From contig NZ_JABBNC010000013.1 in assembly GCF_012933445.1 (NCBI RefSeq), forward strand, positions 156,056 to 220,055: a stretch of 64,000 bases of DNA, in the 5' to 3' direction. Source of the DNA: Actinoplanes sp. TBRC 11911. Lineage in GTDB: Bacteria; Actinomycetota; Actinomycetes; Mycobacteriales; Micromonosporaceae. A program made the translations under genes and the position numbers. The notes beneath the pieces were generated by a model. It made no database searches and was not told where the DNA came from. It saw only the letters and a program-made list of their open reading frames with translations. How positions within the stretch are numbered: position 1 is the first letter of the stretch; the number at the start of each line of letters is the position of its first letter. Shown piece after piece: positions 33,789 through 41,939 of this stretch.

Positions 33789-34721
33789 TCAGCCGCGTTC
33801 GGCCTTGGCGGCGATGACCTCGCGGGCGAGCTGCCGGTAGTTGCGGGCGCCGGACGACGCCGGGTCGAGGCTGGTGATCGGCGAGCCGGCCACCGTGGAC
33901 TCGGGGAACTTCACGGTCTTGGTGATGACCGTCTGGTAGACCTTGTCGCCGAACGCCTCCACCACGCGCTGCAGCACCTGGCGGCAGTGGGTGGTGCGGG
34001 AGTCGTACATGGTGGCGAGGATGCCCTCGAGCTCGAGGTCGAAATTGAGCCGCTCGCGCACCTTGTCGATGGTGTCGAGCAGCAGGGCGACGCCGCGCAG
34101 CGAGAAGAACTCGCATTCCAGCGGGATGAGCACGCCGTGCGCGACGGTGAGCGCGTTGATCGCGAGCAGGCCGAGCGAGGGCTGGCAGTCGATCAGGATG
34201 AAGTCGTACTCGTTGCGCACCGACCGCAGCACCCGGGCCAGCGCCATCTCGCGCGCGACCTCGTTGACCAGCTGGATCTCGGCGGCGGAGAGGTCGATGT
34301 TGGCGGGCAGCAGGTGCAGGCCGGCGACGTCGGTCTTGATGACGACGTCCTCGGTGGTGACGTCGTCCTGCATCAGCAGGTTGTAGACGCTGAGGTCGAG
34401 GTTGTGCGGGTTCACCCCGAGGCCGACCGAGCAGGCGCCCTGCGGATCGAAGTCGACGAGCAGCACCTTGCGGCCGTACTCGGCCAGAGCCGCGCCCAGG
34501 TTGATGGTGGTCGTCGTCTTTCCGACACCACCCTTCTGGTTCGCCAGGGCGATGATCCGCGCCGGGCCGTGCCGGTGGGTCGGCATGGGCTCGGGGATCG
34601 GACGGCGCATCGTGTAGGCCGTGGGATCGGCCGGTCCGAGGTCGGCGCCGAGGTCCAGCGAGCCTTGCTGCTCCCGGAGCGCGGACGTCCATGCCTCAGC
34701 ACGTCTTCCGTTGTCCGACAC
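33789..34721 (-). CDS. ParA-family ATPase
   Basis: GTG at 34721 has a purine-rich GAGGGGGCGAGG upstream and gives 310 residues; the frame is open to 34775. After a variable N-terminus of about 60 residues comes the deviant Walker A ANQKGGVGKTTTTINLG, then LLVDFDPQGACSVGLG and FILIDCQPSLGLLAINAL (A' and Walker B-like motifs), and PLECEFFSLRGVALLLDTID. This is the Rv1708-type ParA found beside scpA/scpB, not the one at oriC (no parB here). It likely helps organise the chromosome with the ScpAB genes downstream. Confidence 0.93.
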   Translation of the reverse strand: MSDNGRRAEAWTSALREQQGSLDLGADLGPADPTAYTMRRPIPEPMPTHRHGPARIIALANQKGGVGKTTTTINLGAALAEYGRKVLLVDFDPQGACSVGLGVNPHNLDLSVYNLLMQDDVTTEDVVIKTDVAGLHLLPANIDLSAAEIQLVNEVAREMALARVLRSVRNEYDFILIDCQPSLGLLAINALTVAHGVLIPLECEFFSLRGVALLLDTIDKVRERLNFDLELEGILATMYDSRTTHCRQVLQRVVEAFGDKVYQTVITKTVKFPESTVAGSPITSLDPASSGARNYRQLAREVIAAKAERG

Positions 34722-34862
34722 AGTCCTCGCCCCCTCCCGACCCGAAGAAACCGAGCCGATGCCCGGCCGTAACACCCGGAGCCGATGCCCGACTGTACGC
34801 CACCCCGGCCGCCCGTCCGGGGTCAGCCGTTCGGCGTGTCGCCATCTATGGGTGCGCAGCGT

Positions 34863-35774
34863 CTAACGAGCGCGCGGGTGCGCGGTCGCGTACACCTCGC
34901 GGAGCCGGTCCACGGTGACCAGCGTGTACACCTGCGTGGTCGTGACCGAGGCGTGCCCGAGCAATTCCTGCACGACCCGGACGTCGGCGCCACCGTCGAG
35001 CAGGTGCGTGGCGTACGAGTGCCGCAACGTGTGCGGGCTCACCGCGTGCGGCCCGTCCACCGGCAGGTCGGCGGCCCGTGCGGCGCGGTGCAGGATGGTC
35101 CACGCGCTCTGCCGGGAGAGCCGTCCGCCGCGCGCGTTGAGGAAGACGGCCGGTGTCCCGCGGCCCTTCTCGGCGAGGGCGGGGCGACCGCGTACGAGAT
35201 AGGCGTCCAACGCGGCTTTCGCGTAATCACCCACCGGGACCAGACGGGTGCGTCCGCCCTTGCCGTGCAGCGTGGCCGAGGGATCGACGGCCAGGTCGAG
35301 GTCGTCGATGGCGGCGCCGACCGCCTCGGAGATGCGCGCCCCGGTGCCGTAGAGGAACTCCAGCAACGCCTTGTCGCGCAGGCCCAGCGGGGTGTCGTCG
35401 GCGACCGCGAGCAACCGGGTCACCTGGTCGACGTCGAGGGCCTTGGGCAGGCGCTTGGGTGGCGCCGGCGGTTTGACCCCGGCCGCGACGTCGGTGCCCA
35501 CCAGGCCCTCCCGGGTGGCGAACCGGTGCAGGCCGCGGACCGCGCTGATCGCCCGTGCCGCGGACGACGACGCGAGCCCGGACGAGCGCAGGTCGGCCAG
35601 GTGCCGGGTGATCTCCGAGGCACGCACCGCGGCGAGATCGTCGATCCCGGCCGCGGCGAGCGCCTCGGCGTAGCGCTGCAGATCCCTGCGGTACGACGCG
35701 AGGGTGTTGCCGGAGAGCCCACGCTCGACGCTGAGGTGGTCGAGGTAGGCGGTGACGGCGCGGTCGAGGGTCAG
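34863..35774 (-). CDS. xerD: Tyrosine recombinase XerD
   Basis: The frame is open far upstream through ald, but XerD homology begins at LTLDRAVTAYLDHLSVERGL. There is no ATG, GTG or TTG there; the best candidate is CTG at 35774, which overlaps the ald stop as CTGA. That gives 303 residues, the normal XerD length. Catalytic residues: Arg in GTGARISEAVG, Lys in LHGKGGRTRLVP, HTLRHSYATHLL, ELLGHASVTTTQVYTLV with His and the nucleophilic Tyr. XerD with XerC resolves chromosome dimers at dif. It lies in the parA-ald interval as in mycobacteria. Confidence 0.9.
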   Translation of the reverse strand: MTLDRAVTAYLDHLSVERGLSGNTLASYRRDLQRYAEALAAAGIDDLAAVRASEITRHLADLRSSGLASSSAARAISAVRGLHRFATREGLVGTDVAAGVKPPAPPKRLPKALDVDQVTRLLAVADDTPLGLRDKALLEFLYGTGARISEAVGAAIDDLDLAVDPSATLHGKGGRTRLVPVGDYAKAALDAYLVRGRPALAEKGRGTPAVFLNARGGRLSRQSAWTILHRAARAADLPVDGPHAVSPHTLRHSYATHLLDGGADVRVVQELLGHASVTTTQVYTLVTVDRLREVYATAHPRAR

Positions 35775-36895
35775 TTGAGCACCTCGGCGAGGGAAAGGGT
35801 CCGCATGCCGTGCGCCTCCGCGACCGATCCGTAGGTGACGTGCCCGTCGTGCGTGTTCAGTCCGAGCGCGAGCGCGGGGTCGGCCCGCAACGCGTCGCGC
35901 CAGCCCAGGTTCGCCAGTTCGAGAGCGTACGGCAGGGTGACGTTGGTGAGCGCGTAGGTGCTCGTGTGCGGTACCGCACCCGGCATGTTCGCCACGCAGT
36001 AGAACATCGAGCCGTGCACCTGGTAGACGGGGTCGGCGTGGGTGGTGGGCCGCGAGTCCTCGAAGCATCCGCCCTGGTCGATCGAGATGTCGACGAGCAC
36101 GCTGCCGCGTTTCATCCGGCGCACCAGATCGTTGGAGACCAGGTTCGGCGCCTTCGCCCCGGGCACCAGGACCGCGCCGATCACCAGGTCGGCGTCGAGG
36201 ACGGCCTTCTCGATCTCGTACGCGTTGGAGGCGATCGTCTGCAGATGGCCGCGGTAGTCGGCGTCGGCGGCGCGCAGCCGGGCGATGTTGCGGTCCAGGA
36301 CCAGCACCTCGGCCTGCATGCCGAGCGCGATCGCGGCCGCGTTCATCCCGGAGACGCCGGCGCCGATCACCACCACCTTCGCGGCGTAGACACCGGGCAC
36401 GCCACCCATCAGCACGCCGCGGCCCCCGCCGGAGCGCATCAGGTGGTACGCCCCGACCTGCGGCGCGAGCCGGCCGGCGACCTCGGACATCGGGGCCAGC
36501 AGCGGCAGCGAGCGGTCCGCGAGCTCGACGGTCTCGTACGCGATGCCGGTGACCTTGCGGTCCAGGAGCGCGTCGGTGCACTCCTTGGACGCGGCCAGAT
36601 GGAGGTACGTGAACAGGACCTGACCGGGCCGCATCCGCGGGTACTCCTCCGCGATCGGCTCCTTGACCTTGAGGATCAGGTCGGCGGCCGCCCAGACCTC
36701 GTCGGCGGTCGGCAGGATCGTGGCGCCGGCGGCGACGTAGTCACTGTCCGTGATCGAGGAGCCGAGGCCCGCTCCGGACTGTACGAGGACCTCATGTCCC
36801 GAGCGCCGGAACTCGAAGACCCCCGCGGGTGTGATGGCCACCCTGAATTCGTTGTTCTTGATCTCGCTGGGAATGCCGACCTTCACAGCCGACAC
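35771..36895 (-). CDS. ald: Alanine dehydrogenase
   Basis: The 374-residue protein has the family N-terminus (VGIPSEIKNNEFRVAITPAG), the active-site region (YLHLAASKECTDALL, with the catalytic His), the NAD-binding glycine motif VVVIGAGVSGMNAA (about 170-183) and VLVDISIDQGGCFEDSRPTT. It oxidatively deaminates alanine to pyruvate and ammonia, reversibly, and is used in nitrogen starvation and oxygen limitation. It diverges from the methyltransferase gene, with a 150-base shared promoter region. Confidence 0.96.
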   Translation of the reverse strand: MSAVKVGIPSEIKNNEFRVAITPAGVFEFRRSGHEVLVQSGAGLGSSITDSDYVAAGATILPTADEVWAAADLILKVKEPIAEEYPRMRPGQVLFTYLHLAASKECTDALLDRKVTGIAYETVELADRSLPLLAPMSEVAGRLAPQVGAYHLMRSGGGRGVLMGGVPGVYAAKVVVIGAGVSGMNAAAIALGMQAEVLVLDRNIARLRAADADYRGHLQTIASNAYEIEKAVLDADLVIGAVLVPGAKAPNLVSNDLVRRMKRGSVLVDISIDQGGCFEDSRPTTHADPVYQVHGSMFYCVANMPGAVPHTSTYALTNVTLPYALELANLGWRDALRADPALALGLNTHDGHVTYGSVAEAHGMRTLSLAEVLN

Positions 36896-37035
36896 CGTCC
36901 TTTCTCAACGCTGAGTGACGTTCCCAGGCGACTCTTGGCCGCCATTGCCGCAGCGTACCCCCGCGACCTGGCGAAATGTCCGCTTGCTCACCTTTGTTCA
37001 TGACAGTGGATCTATGAGCGATGTAGACGGTGCGC

Positions 37036-37041
37036 TAACGT
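37036..37041 (+). promoter_or_regulatory. Predicted -10 box of a leaderless promoter
   Basis: TAACGT ends 7 bases before the ATG at 37049, the spacing expected when transcription begins at the start codon; no Shine-Dalgarno sequence is present. A -35 element is not clear. Confidence 0.4.
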
Positions 37042-37048
37042 TCCCTGC

Positions 37049-37837
37049 ATGGCAGTTGATCTCAACACGTCGGTGCCGCACTCGGCGCGCATCTACGACC
37101 ATCTGCTGGGCGGCAAGGACAACTTCGAAGCCGACCGCAGCGCCGCCGCCGAGATCGTCAAGGCGTCCCCGAGCATCCCGATCTCCATGCGCGCCAACCG
37201 GCGCTACATGGCCCGGGTCGTGCGCTACCTGGCCGCCGAGCGCGGGATCCGGCAGTTCCTCGACATCGGCACCGGGCTGCCGACCTCGCCGAACCTGCAC
37301 GAGGTGGTGCAGGGCGTCGACCCGGCGACCCGCATCGTTTATGTCGACAACGACCCGATCGTCCTGGTCCACGCGCGGGCGCTGCTGACCTCGACGCCGG
37401 AGGGCTCGACCGCGTACGTGGACGCGGACCTGCGCGACCCCGTCGCGATCCTGAACTCCGCCGAGGTGCGCGAGAGCCTCGACGTGTCCGAGCCGGTGTC
37501 GATCAGCCTGATCGCGGTGCTGCAGTTCATCCCGGACGAGGACGAGGTGCACAAGATCCTGGACACGTTGCTGGAGCCGTTCCCGTCCGGCAGCACCCTG
37601 GCGATCTCCACGGTGACCGCGCACAACGAGCAGGCCGTGGCCGGCGCCGCCGCCTACCGGTCGCGCGGCATCCACGCCGTGGCCCGCACCGACGACGAGG
37701 TCACCGCCCTGTTCCGCGGCCTGGACCTGGTCGATCCGGGCGTCACGCTGGTGCACCGGTGGCGGCCCGGCCCCGAGGACGAGGGCGTCGAGGACTTCCA
37801 CGTCCAGATGTCCGGCGGCGTGGCCGTCAAGCAATGA
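37049..37837 (+). CDS. SAM-dependent methyltransferase, DUF574/Methyltransf_19 family
   Basis: The 262-residue protein opens with the family signature SARIYDHLLGGKDNFEADR (about 12-30), followed by MRANRRYMARVVRYLAAE and the SAM-binding motif FLDIGTGLPTSPNLHEV (about 71-87), then VYVDNDPIVLVHARALL (about 96-112). These enzymes are abundant in filamentous actinomycetes; most substrates are unknown and some act in secondary metabolism. It starts a plus-strand operon: its stop overlaps the next ATG (ATGA). Confidence 0.9.
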   Translation: MAVDLNTSVPHSARIYDHLLGGKDNFEADRSAAAEIVKASPSIPISMRANRRYMARVVRYLAAERGIRQFLDIGTGLPTSPNLHEVVQGVDPATRIVYVDNDPIVLVHARALLTSTPEGSTAYVDADLRDPVAILNSAEVRESLDVSEPVSISLIAVLQFIPDEDEVHKILDTLLEPFPSGSTLAISTVTAHNEQAVAGAAAYRSRGIHAVARTDDEVTALFRGLDLVDPGVTLVHRWRPGPEDEGVEDFHVQMSGGVAVKQ

Positions 37838-38673
37838 GCGAGGAGCCGGCCGCCGTCGCCGCGGCCCGTGACGCCGCCGACGCCGAACGCTACGACGAGG
37901 CGATCGCGTTGTTCCGCGGCCACCTCGACCGCAACCCCGAGGACGCGCGGGCCTGGCACGGGCTCGCCGGCGCTTTGTCCGGCTCCGACCGCAAGCGGGA
38001 GGCGCTGGAGGCGGCGAACCGGGCGACGGCGCTGGCTCCGGAGAACGCGGACGCGCACCGCATGCGGGCGATGGCGCTGGTGTCCCTCAAGCGCTTCCCC
38101 GAGGCCGAGCAGGCCGCGAAGCGCTCGATCCAGCTCGACGGGCACCACCCGGAGGCGCACGCGCTGCTCGGCGAGGCCCTCAAGAACCAGCGCCGCAACA
38201 GTGGCAACGACGCGATCCGGGCGGCGCTGGCCCTGGACCCGGTCAACCCGGTGGCGCGCGCGACGGCCGAGCGGTGGGGTGTCTCGGCACGCAAACCCGG
38301 TTTCCTCACGATGCGCCTGCCCCCCGAGCGTCTGGCCTGGTTCGTGTACGCCCAGCGAGCCGCCATCCCGCCCGCGGTGGTGCTCGGCGTTCTGTTCCTG
38401 CTGCTGGCCGGCGGCCCGAGCGACGCGGTGCTGGTGGGCACGACGGTGGCGCTGATCGCGTTCGCGGTGCTGCTCTCGTACGGGATCCGCCTGGCCGTCC
38501 CGCATCCGCTGGGCTGGCGGGCCCCGGCCGCGATGAGCATCGGCGGCGGCGTGGTGACGCTGGCCGCGATGCTGGCGATCGGCGCCCCCTGGAAGCCGAT
38601 GCTGTCCGCGGCCGGCCTCACCGTCGTGATCGAACTGATCACTTGGTACACGACCCGGCCCGCCTCGACCTGA
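37834..38673 (+). CDS. TPR-repeat membrane protein
   Basis: ATG at 37834 overlaps the methyltransferase stop by four bases, so it is chosen over an upstream in-frame start. The 279-residue product has about three TPR repeats (residues 8-115: AERYDEAIALFRGHLDRNPE, GSDRKREALEAANRATALAP, FPEAEQAAKRSIQLDGHHPE) and four hydrophobic segments in the C-terminal half (AIPPAVVLGVLFLLLAGG, VLVGTTVALIAFAVLLSYG and two more). It is probably an inner-membrane scaffold with a cytoplasmic TPR domain; the partner is unknown. Confidence 0.75.
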   Translation: MSEEPAAVAAARDAADAERYDEAIALFRGHLDRNPEDARAWHGLAGALSGSDRKREALEAANRATALAPENADAHRMRAMALVSLKRFPEAEQAAKRSIQLDGHHPEAHALLGEALKNQRRNSGNDAIRAALALDPVNPVARATAERWGVSARKPGFLTMRLPPERLAWFVYAQRAAIPPAVVLGVLFLLLAGGPSDAVLVGTTVALIAFAVLLSYGIRLAVPHPLGWRAPAAMSIGGGVVTLAAMLAIGAPWKPMLSAAGLTVVIELITWYTTRPAST

Positions 38674-38690
38674 ACCGGTAAGGTTCCCCG

Positions 38691-39269
38691 ATGATCAACT
38701 CGGGGGAAGCCGGCTGGGACCCACCGTTACCGCGCAAGCCGGGCGCTCTGCTCGCCGTCATCGCGCTGGTCCTCATGATCGCGGCGACCGGTTTCGGGGT
38801 GTACGAGCTCAACGACGCGCTGGGCAAGAAATACGAGCCGAAGGCCGACGGATGCATGGCCACCGACCTCGGCGCACTGTCCACATTGACTACTGACGCC
38901 AAGCCGGACATCGTGCGCGACGAGACCTCCGCGAGTGTCTGCCGCATCCAGTTCGTACGGGCGGACGGCACCCCCACCGCGTTCGGCCTCGTGACGCTCG
39001 ACTACACGGGGAGCCGGCTGGCCTCGCGGCTGCAGCTGGCGTCGCACGAGGGTGACGAGCAGTGGACCACCGTCGCCGGCCTGGGCGAGGAGGCCTGGCA
39101 GTCGTTCACGCCGGACGAGTGCTCCTTCCAGGTCGCCGTCCGCGACGTCAACACCGTGCTGCGGGTCGAGCTCTCGGGCATCCCGGGCGAGCAGCTCTGC
39201 AGCGCGTCGAACGCCGACGCGCAGAAGGCGCTGACCGCGACCGCCAAGGCCACGCTCGCGAGACTATGA
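38691..39269 (+). CDS. Single-pass membrane protein with extracytoplasmic domain, unknown function
   Basis: The 192-residue product has one membrane segment (ALLAVIALVLMIAATGFGVY, residues 19-38) and an exported domain with four Cys (GCMATDLG, SVCRIQF, DECSFQV, EQLCSAS), enough for two disulphides. Related domains are common in the envelopes of Micromonosporaceae and Streptomyces without known function. The ATG follows a TAAGGT -10-like box by 7 bases and no ribosome binding site, so the transcript may be leaderless. Confidence 0.65.
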   Translation: MINSGEAGWDPPLPRKPGALLAVIALVLMIAATGFGVYELNDALGKKYEPKADGCMATDLGALSTLTTDAKPDIVRDETSASVCRIQFVRADGTPTAFGLVTLDYTGSRLASRLQLASHEGDEQWTTVAGLGEEAWQSFTPDECSFQVAVRDVNTVLRVELSGIPGEQLCSASNADAQKALTATAKATLARL

Positions 39270-39317
39270 GCCGACTGATATGACTATTTAGACGTTGATC
39301 AATGTAATGCTCGCCGC

Positions 39318-40817
39318 ATGCGAGCACTCTCCCTCTTCGGAACCGCCGTCCTGGCCGCCGGCATCGTCGCCGTGCCGGCCACGGCGGCATACGCCGCGGC
39401 ACCGGACATCCCGGTCGCCAACGTCAAGGCGCACCTGGCGCAGTTGCAGAGCATCGCCACCGCGAACGGCGGCAACCGCGCGCACGGCCGTCCCGGCTAT
39501 CTGGCCTCGGTCACCTACGTCCGGAACCTGCTGAACCAGGCCGGTTTCACGACCCAGCAGCAGTCGTTCACCTACAACGGCGCGACCGGCTACAACCTCA
39601 TCGCCGACTGGCCGGGCGGCGACACCGCGGACACCCTCATGGTCGGCGGCCATCTCGACAGCGTGACCGCCGGTCCGGGCATCAACGACAACGGCTCCGG
39701 CTCGGCGGCCAACCTCGAGGTCGCGCTCGCCGTCGCGCGGGCCGGCCTGCAGCCCCAGCGCCACCTGCGGTTCGCCTGGTGGGGCGCGGAGGAGCTCGGG
39801 TTGCGCGGCTCCACGGCGTACGTCAATTCGTTGAGCGCGGCGCAGCGCTCGGCCATCACCGGGTATCTGAACTTCGACATGGTCGGCTCGCCGAATCCCG
39901 GCTACTTCCTCTACGACGGCGACAACTCCGACGGCACGGGTGCCGGTCCGGGGCCGGCCGGCTCGGCGCAGATCGAGCAGACCCTCGCCGCGTACTTCAC
40001 CTCGATCGGCGTGCCCACCCGCGGCACCGACTTCGACGGCCGCAGCGACTACGGCCCGTTCATCGCGGCGGGCATCCCGGCCGGCGGCATCTTCACCGGG
40101 GCCGAGGGCCGCAAGACCGCGGCGCAGGTGACGTTGTGGGGCGGCACGGCGTCCACCTTCGACCCCTGCTACCACGCCTTGTGCGACACCACCGCGAACA
40201 TCAACGACACCGCTCTGAACCGCAACAGCGACGCCATCGCGTACGCCGTCTGGACGCTCGCCGGCACCGGCGGCACCAACCCCGGCACACCGGTATGGTC
40301 GGACGACTTCGAGACGGCGACCGGCTGGACCAGAGGCACCGGCGACACCGCCACCTCGGGGTTGTTCGAGCGCGGTGACCCGGCCGCCACCAGCTCGGGC
40401 ATCGCCACCCAGCTCGGCACCGCCGCGAGCGGCACCTTCGACCTGGTGACCGGCGCGACCGCGGGATCCAGCGCGGGCGCGAACGACGTCGACGGCGGCA
40501 TCACCTCACTGCGCTCCCCCGCGATCACGCTGCCGTCCGGCACGCTCACGCTGAGCTTCTCCTGGTACCTCGCGCACCTGAACAACGCGACCAGCGCCGA
40601 TTACCTCCGCGTGCGGGTGACCGCCGGCTCGACCACCACCACGCTGTTCAGCCAGGCCGGCGCGGCGAGCGACCGGGCCGCCGCGTGGCAGACCGCAACC
40701 ATAAACCTTTCCCCGTACGCCGGTCAGACCGTGACCCTGCTCGTGGAGGCGGCCGACGCCGGCACCGCCTCGCTGGTGGAGGCCGCCGTCGACAACGTCC
40801 GCATCACTCGGGCGTGA
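39318..40817 (+). CDS. Secreted M28 zinc aminopeptidase with C-terminal jelly-roll domain
   Basis: The protein has 499 residues. A signal peptide (about 1-26, ending ATAAYA) precedes the M28 domain: MVGGHLDSV (His, about 113), GINDNGSGSAANL (bridging Asp, about 124), WWGAEELGLRGS (catalytic and metal Glu, about 154), LNFDMVGSP (Asp) and YHALCDTTAN (His, about 278). It resembles Streptomyces griseus aminopeptidase S and its relatives, releasing N-terminal hydrophobic residues. After a Gly/Thr linker (GTGGTNPGTP), residues about 325-499 form a beta-sandwich (P-domain or MAM-like) that may bind substrate or the cell wall. Confidence 0.92.
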   Translation: MRALSLFGTAVLAAGIVAVPATAAYAAAPDIPVANVKAHLAQLQSIATANGGNRAHGRPGYLASVTYVRNLLNQAGFTTQQQSFTYNGATGYNLIADWPGGDTADTLMVGGHLDSVTAGPGINDNGSGSAANLEVALAVARAGLQPQRHLRFAWWGAEELGLRGSTAYVNSLSAAQRSAITGYLNFDMVGSPNPGYFLYDGDNSDGTGAGPGPAGSAQIEQTLAAYFTSIGVPTRGTDFDGRSDYGPFIAAGIPAGGIFTGAEGRKTAAQVTLWGGTASTFDPCYHALCDTTANINDTALNRNSDAIAYAVWTLAGTGGTNPGTPVWSDDFETATGWTRGTGDTATSGLFERGDPAATSSGIATQLGTAASGTFDLVTGATAGSSAGANDVDGGITSLRSPAITLPSGTLTLSFSWYLAHLNNATSADYLRVRVTAGSTTTTLFSQAGAASDRAAAWQTATINLSPYAGQTVTLLVEAADAGTASLVEAAVDNVRITRA

Positions 40818-40861
40818 GCACGTAGACGCCCGCTCGCCCCGCCGGTGTACGGTCGCTGGCC

Positions 40862-41539
40862 GTGAACTCCCCCATCCCCGGCGTCGACGTACCGGATGCT
40901 CGCGGCCGTGTCGGCCTGGACCGCACCGGCCGCGAGCTCACCGGCAACCCCGGCGTCGTGATCCGCGACGTGGAACTGATCGCCTCCGCCTGGCACGTGC
41001 TGCGCCGCACCACCTACGACTACCGCCGCCGCGACGGCAGCTGGACCCGAGAGCAGCGCGAGACGTACGACCGCGGCGACGGCGCCACCATCCTGCTCTA
41101 CGACCCGCTGCGGCGCACCGTCCTGCTCACCCGCCAATTCCGGTTCCCCGTGTACGCCAACGGCCACCGCGACGGCATGCTCATCGAGACGGCCGCCGGA
41201 CTGCTCGACGACCAGGACCCGGCGAGCGCGATCCGCCGCGAGGCCACCGAGGAGCTGGGCGTCACGGTCGGCGAGCTGGAGCATGTCTTCGACGCGTACA
41301 TGAGCCCCGGCTCGGTCACCGAGCGGCTGCACTTCTACGCCGCCCCCTACTCGGCCGACTCGCGCACCGGCGACGGCGGCGGCCTGGCCGACGAGGGCGA
41401 GGACATCGAGGCCGTCGAGCTGGCCTTCGAGGAGGCCCTGGACTGGATCGACGACGGCCGCATCGCCGACGCGAAGACCATCATGCTGCTGCAGTGGGCG
41501 GCGCTGCGCGGACCGTTCCGCGCACATGAACAGGATTGA
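40862..41539 (+). CDS. NUDIX hydrolase, NudK/GDP-sugar pyrophosphatase-like
   Basis: The start is GTG at 40862 behind a TACGGT box at 40848-40853, again consistent with a leaderless mRNA. The 225-residue protein has the NudK layout: LIASAWHVLRRTTYDYRRRD, DGATILLYDPLRRTVLLTRQ, then a Nudix box GLLDDQDPASAIRREATEEL (about 114-133), where Asp stands where Glu is usual in the first position, and DAYMSPGSVTERLHFY. NudK hydrolyses GDP-mannose and other nucleotide sugars; the substrate here is inferred from family layout only. Confidence 0.85.
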   Translation: MNSPIPGVDVPDARGRVGLDRTGRELTGNPGVVIRDVELIASAWHVLRRTTYDYRRRDGSWTREQRETYDRGDGATILLYDPLRRTVLLTRQFRFPVYANGHRDGMLIETAAGLLDDQDPASAIRREATEELGVTVGELEHVFDAYMSPGSVTERLHFYAAPYSADSRTGDGGGLADEGEDIEAVELAFEEALDWIDDGRIADAKTIMLLQWAALRGPFRAHEQD

Positions 41540-41565
41540 ACCCGGCGTCATCACCCGCCGGCCGA

Positions 41566-41571
41566 TAACCT
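41566..41571 (+). promoter_or_regulatory. Predicted -10 box of a leaderless promoter
   Basis: TAACCT lies 6 bases before the GTG at 41578 with no Shine-Dalgarno sequence between, the third such case on the plus strand of this block. Confidence 0.35.
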
Positions 41572-41577
41572 GATCAT

Positions 41578-41937
41578 GTGAAGCTGAACCTCAAGCTCAG
41601 CAAGCGCCCGATGATGATCGCGGCCGTCGCCGTCCTGGCCATGGGCGCGGTCATGGTCAGCCGCTCGTCCCACGACGACTCCGCCGGCAGCCTCGACGAC
41701 GCGGCGAACCGCGCCTGCAGCGACTTCGCCGCGGGCTATCCCCAGGCCCGCACGAAGACCGCGCGCCTCGCCCTCGCCGACCGGGTGACCGCCTCCTCCG
41801 GGCGTACCGGCAACCGGCAGATCTCGCAGCGCGCGGTCGACGTGGGCCGCACCGCCGACGACGGCAGCACGGCGTGGCGGGACAGCGCCGAGGCACTGAC
41901 CACCGCCTGCCGTGCTGCCGGCTGGCAGGCCGCGTAG
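41578..41937 (+). CDS. Small exported or membrane-anchored protein, 119 residues
   Basis: The GTG start gives a basic N-terminus and one hydrophobic segment (MMIAAVAVLAMGAVMV, residues 12-27) followed by an exported helical domain with two Cys (ANRACSDF, LTTACRAAG). No family is recognised. It ends two bases from the convergent stop of the GH30 gene. Confidence 0.55.
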   Translation: MKLNLKLSKRPMMIAAVAVLAMGAVMVSRSSHDDSAGSLDDAANRACSDFAAGYPQARTKTARLALADRVTASSGRTGNRQISQRAVDVGRTADDGSTAWRDSAEALTTACRAAGWQAA

Positions 41938-41939
41938 GA

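Noticed and set aside
33634..34692. Alternative long frame across parA and the protease-like gene
   Set aside because: The other frames carry the ParA motifs and the membrane segments; this one is Arg/Pro-rich noise.
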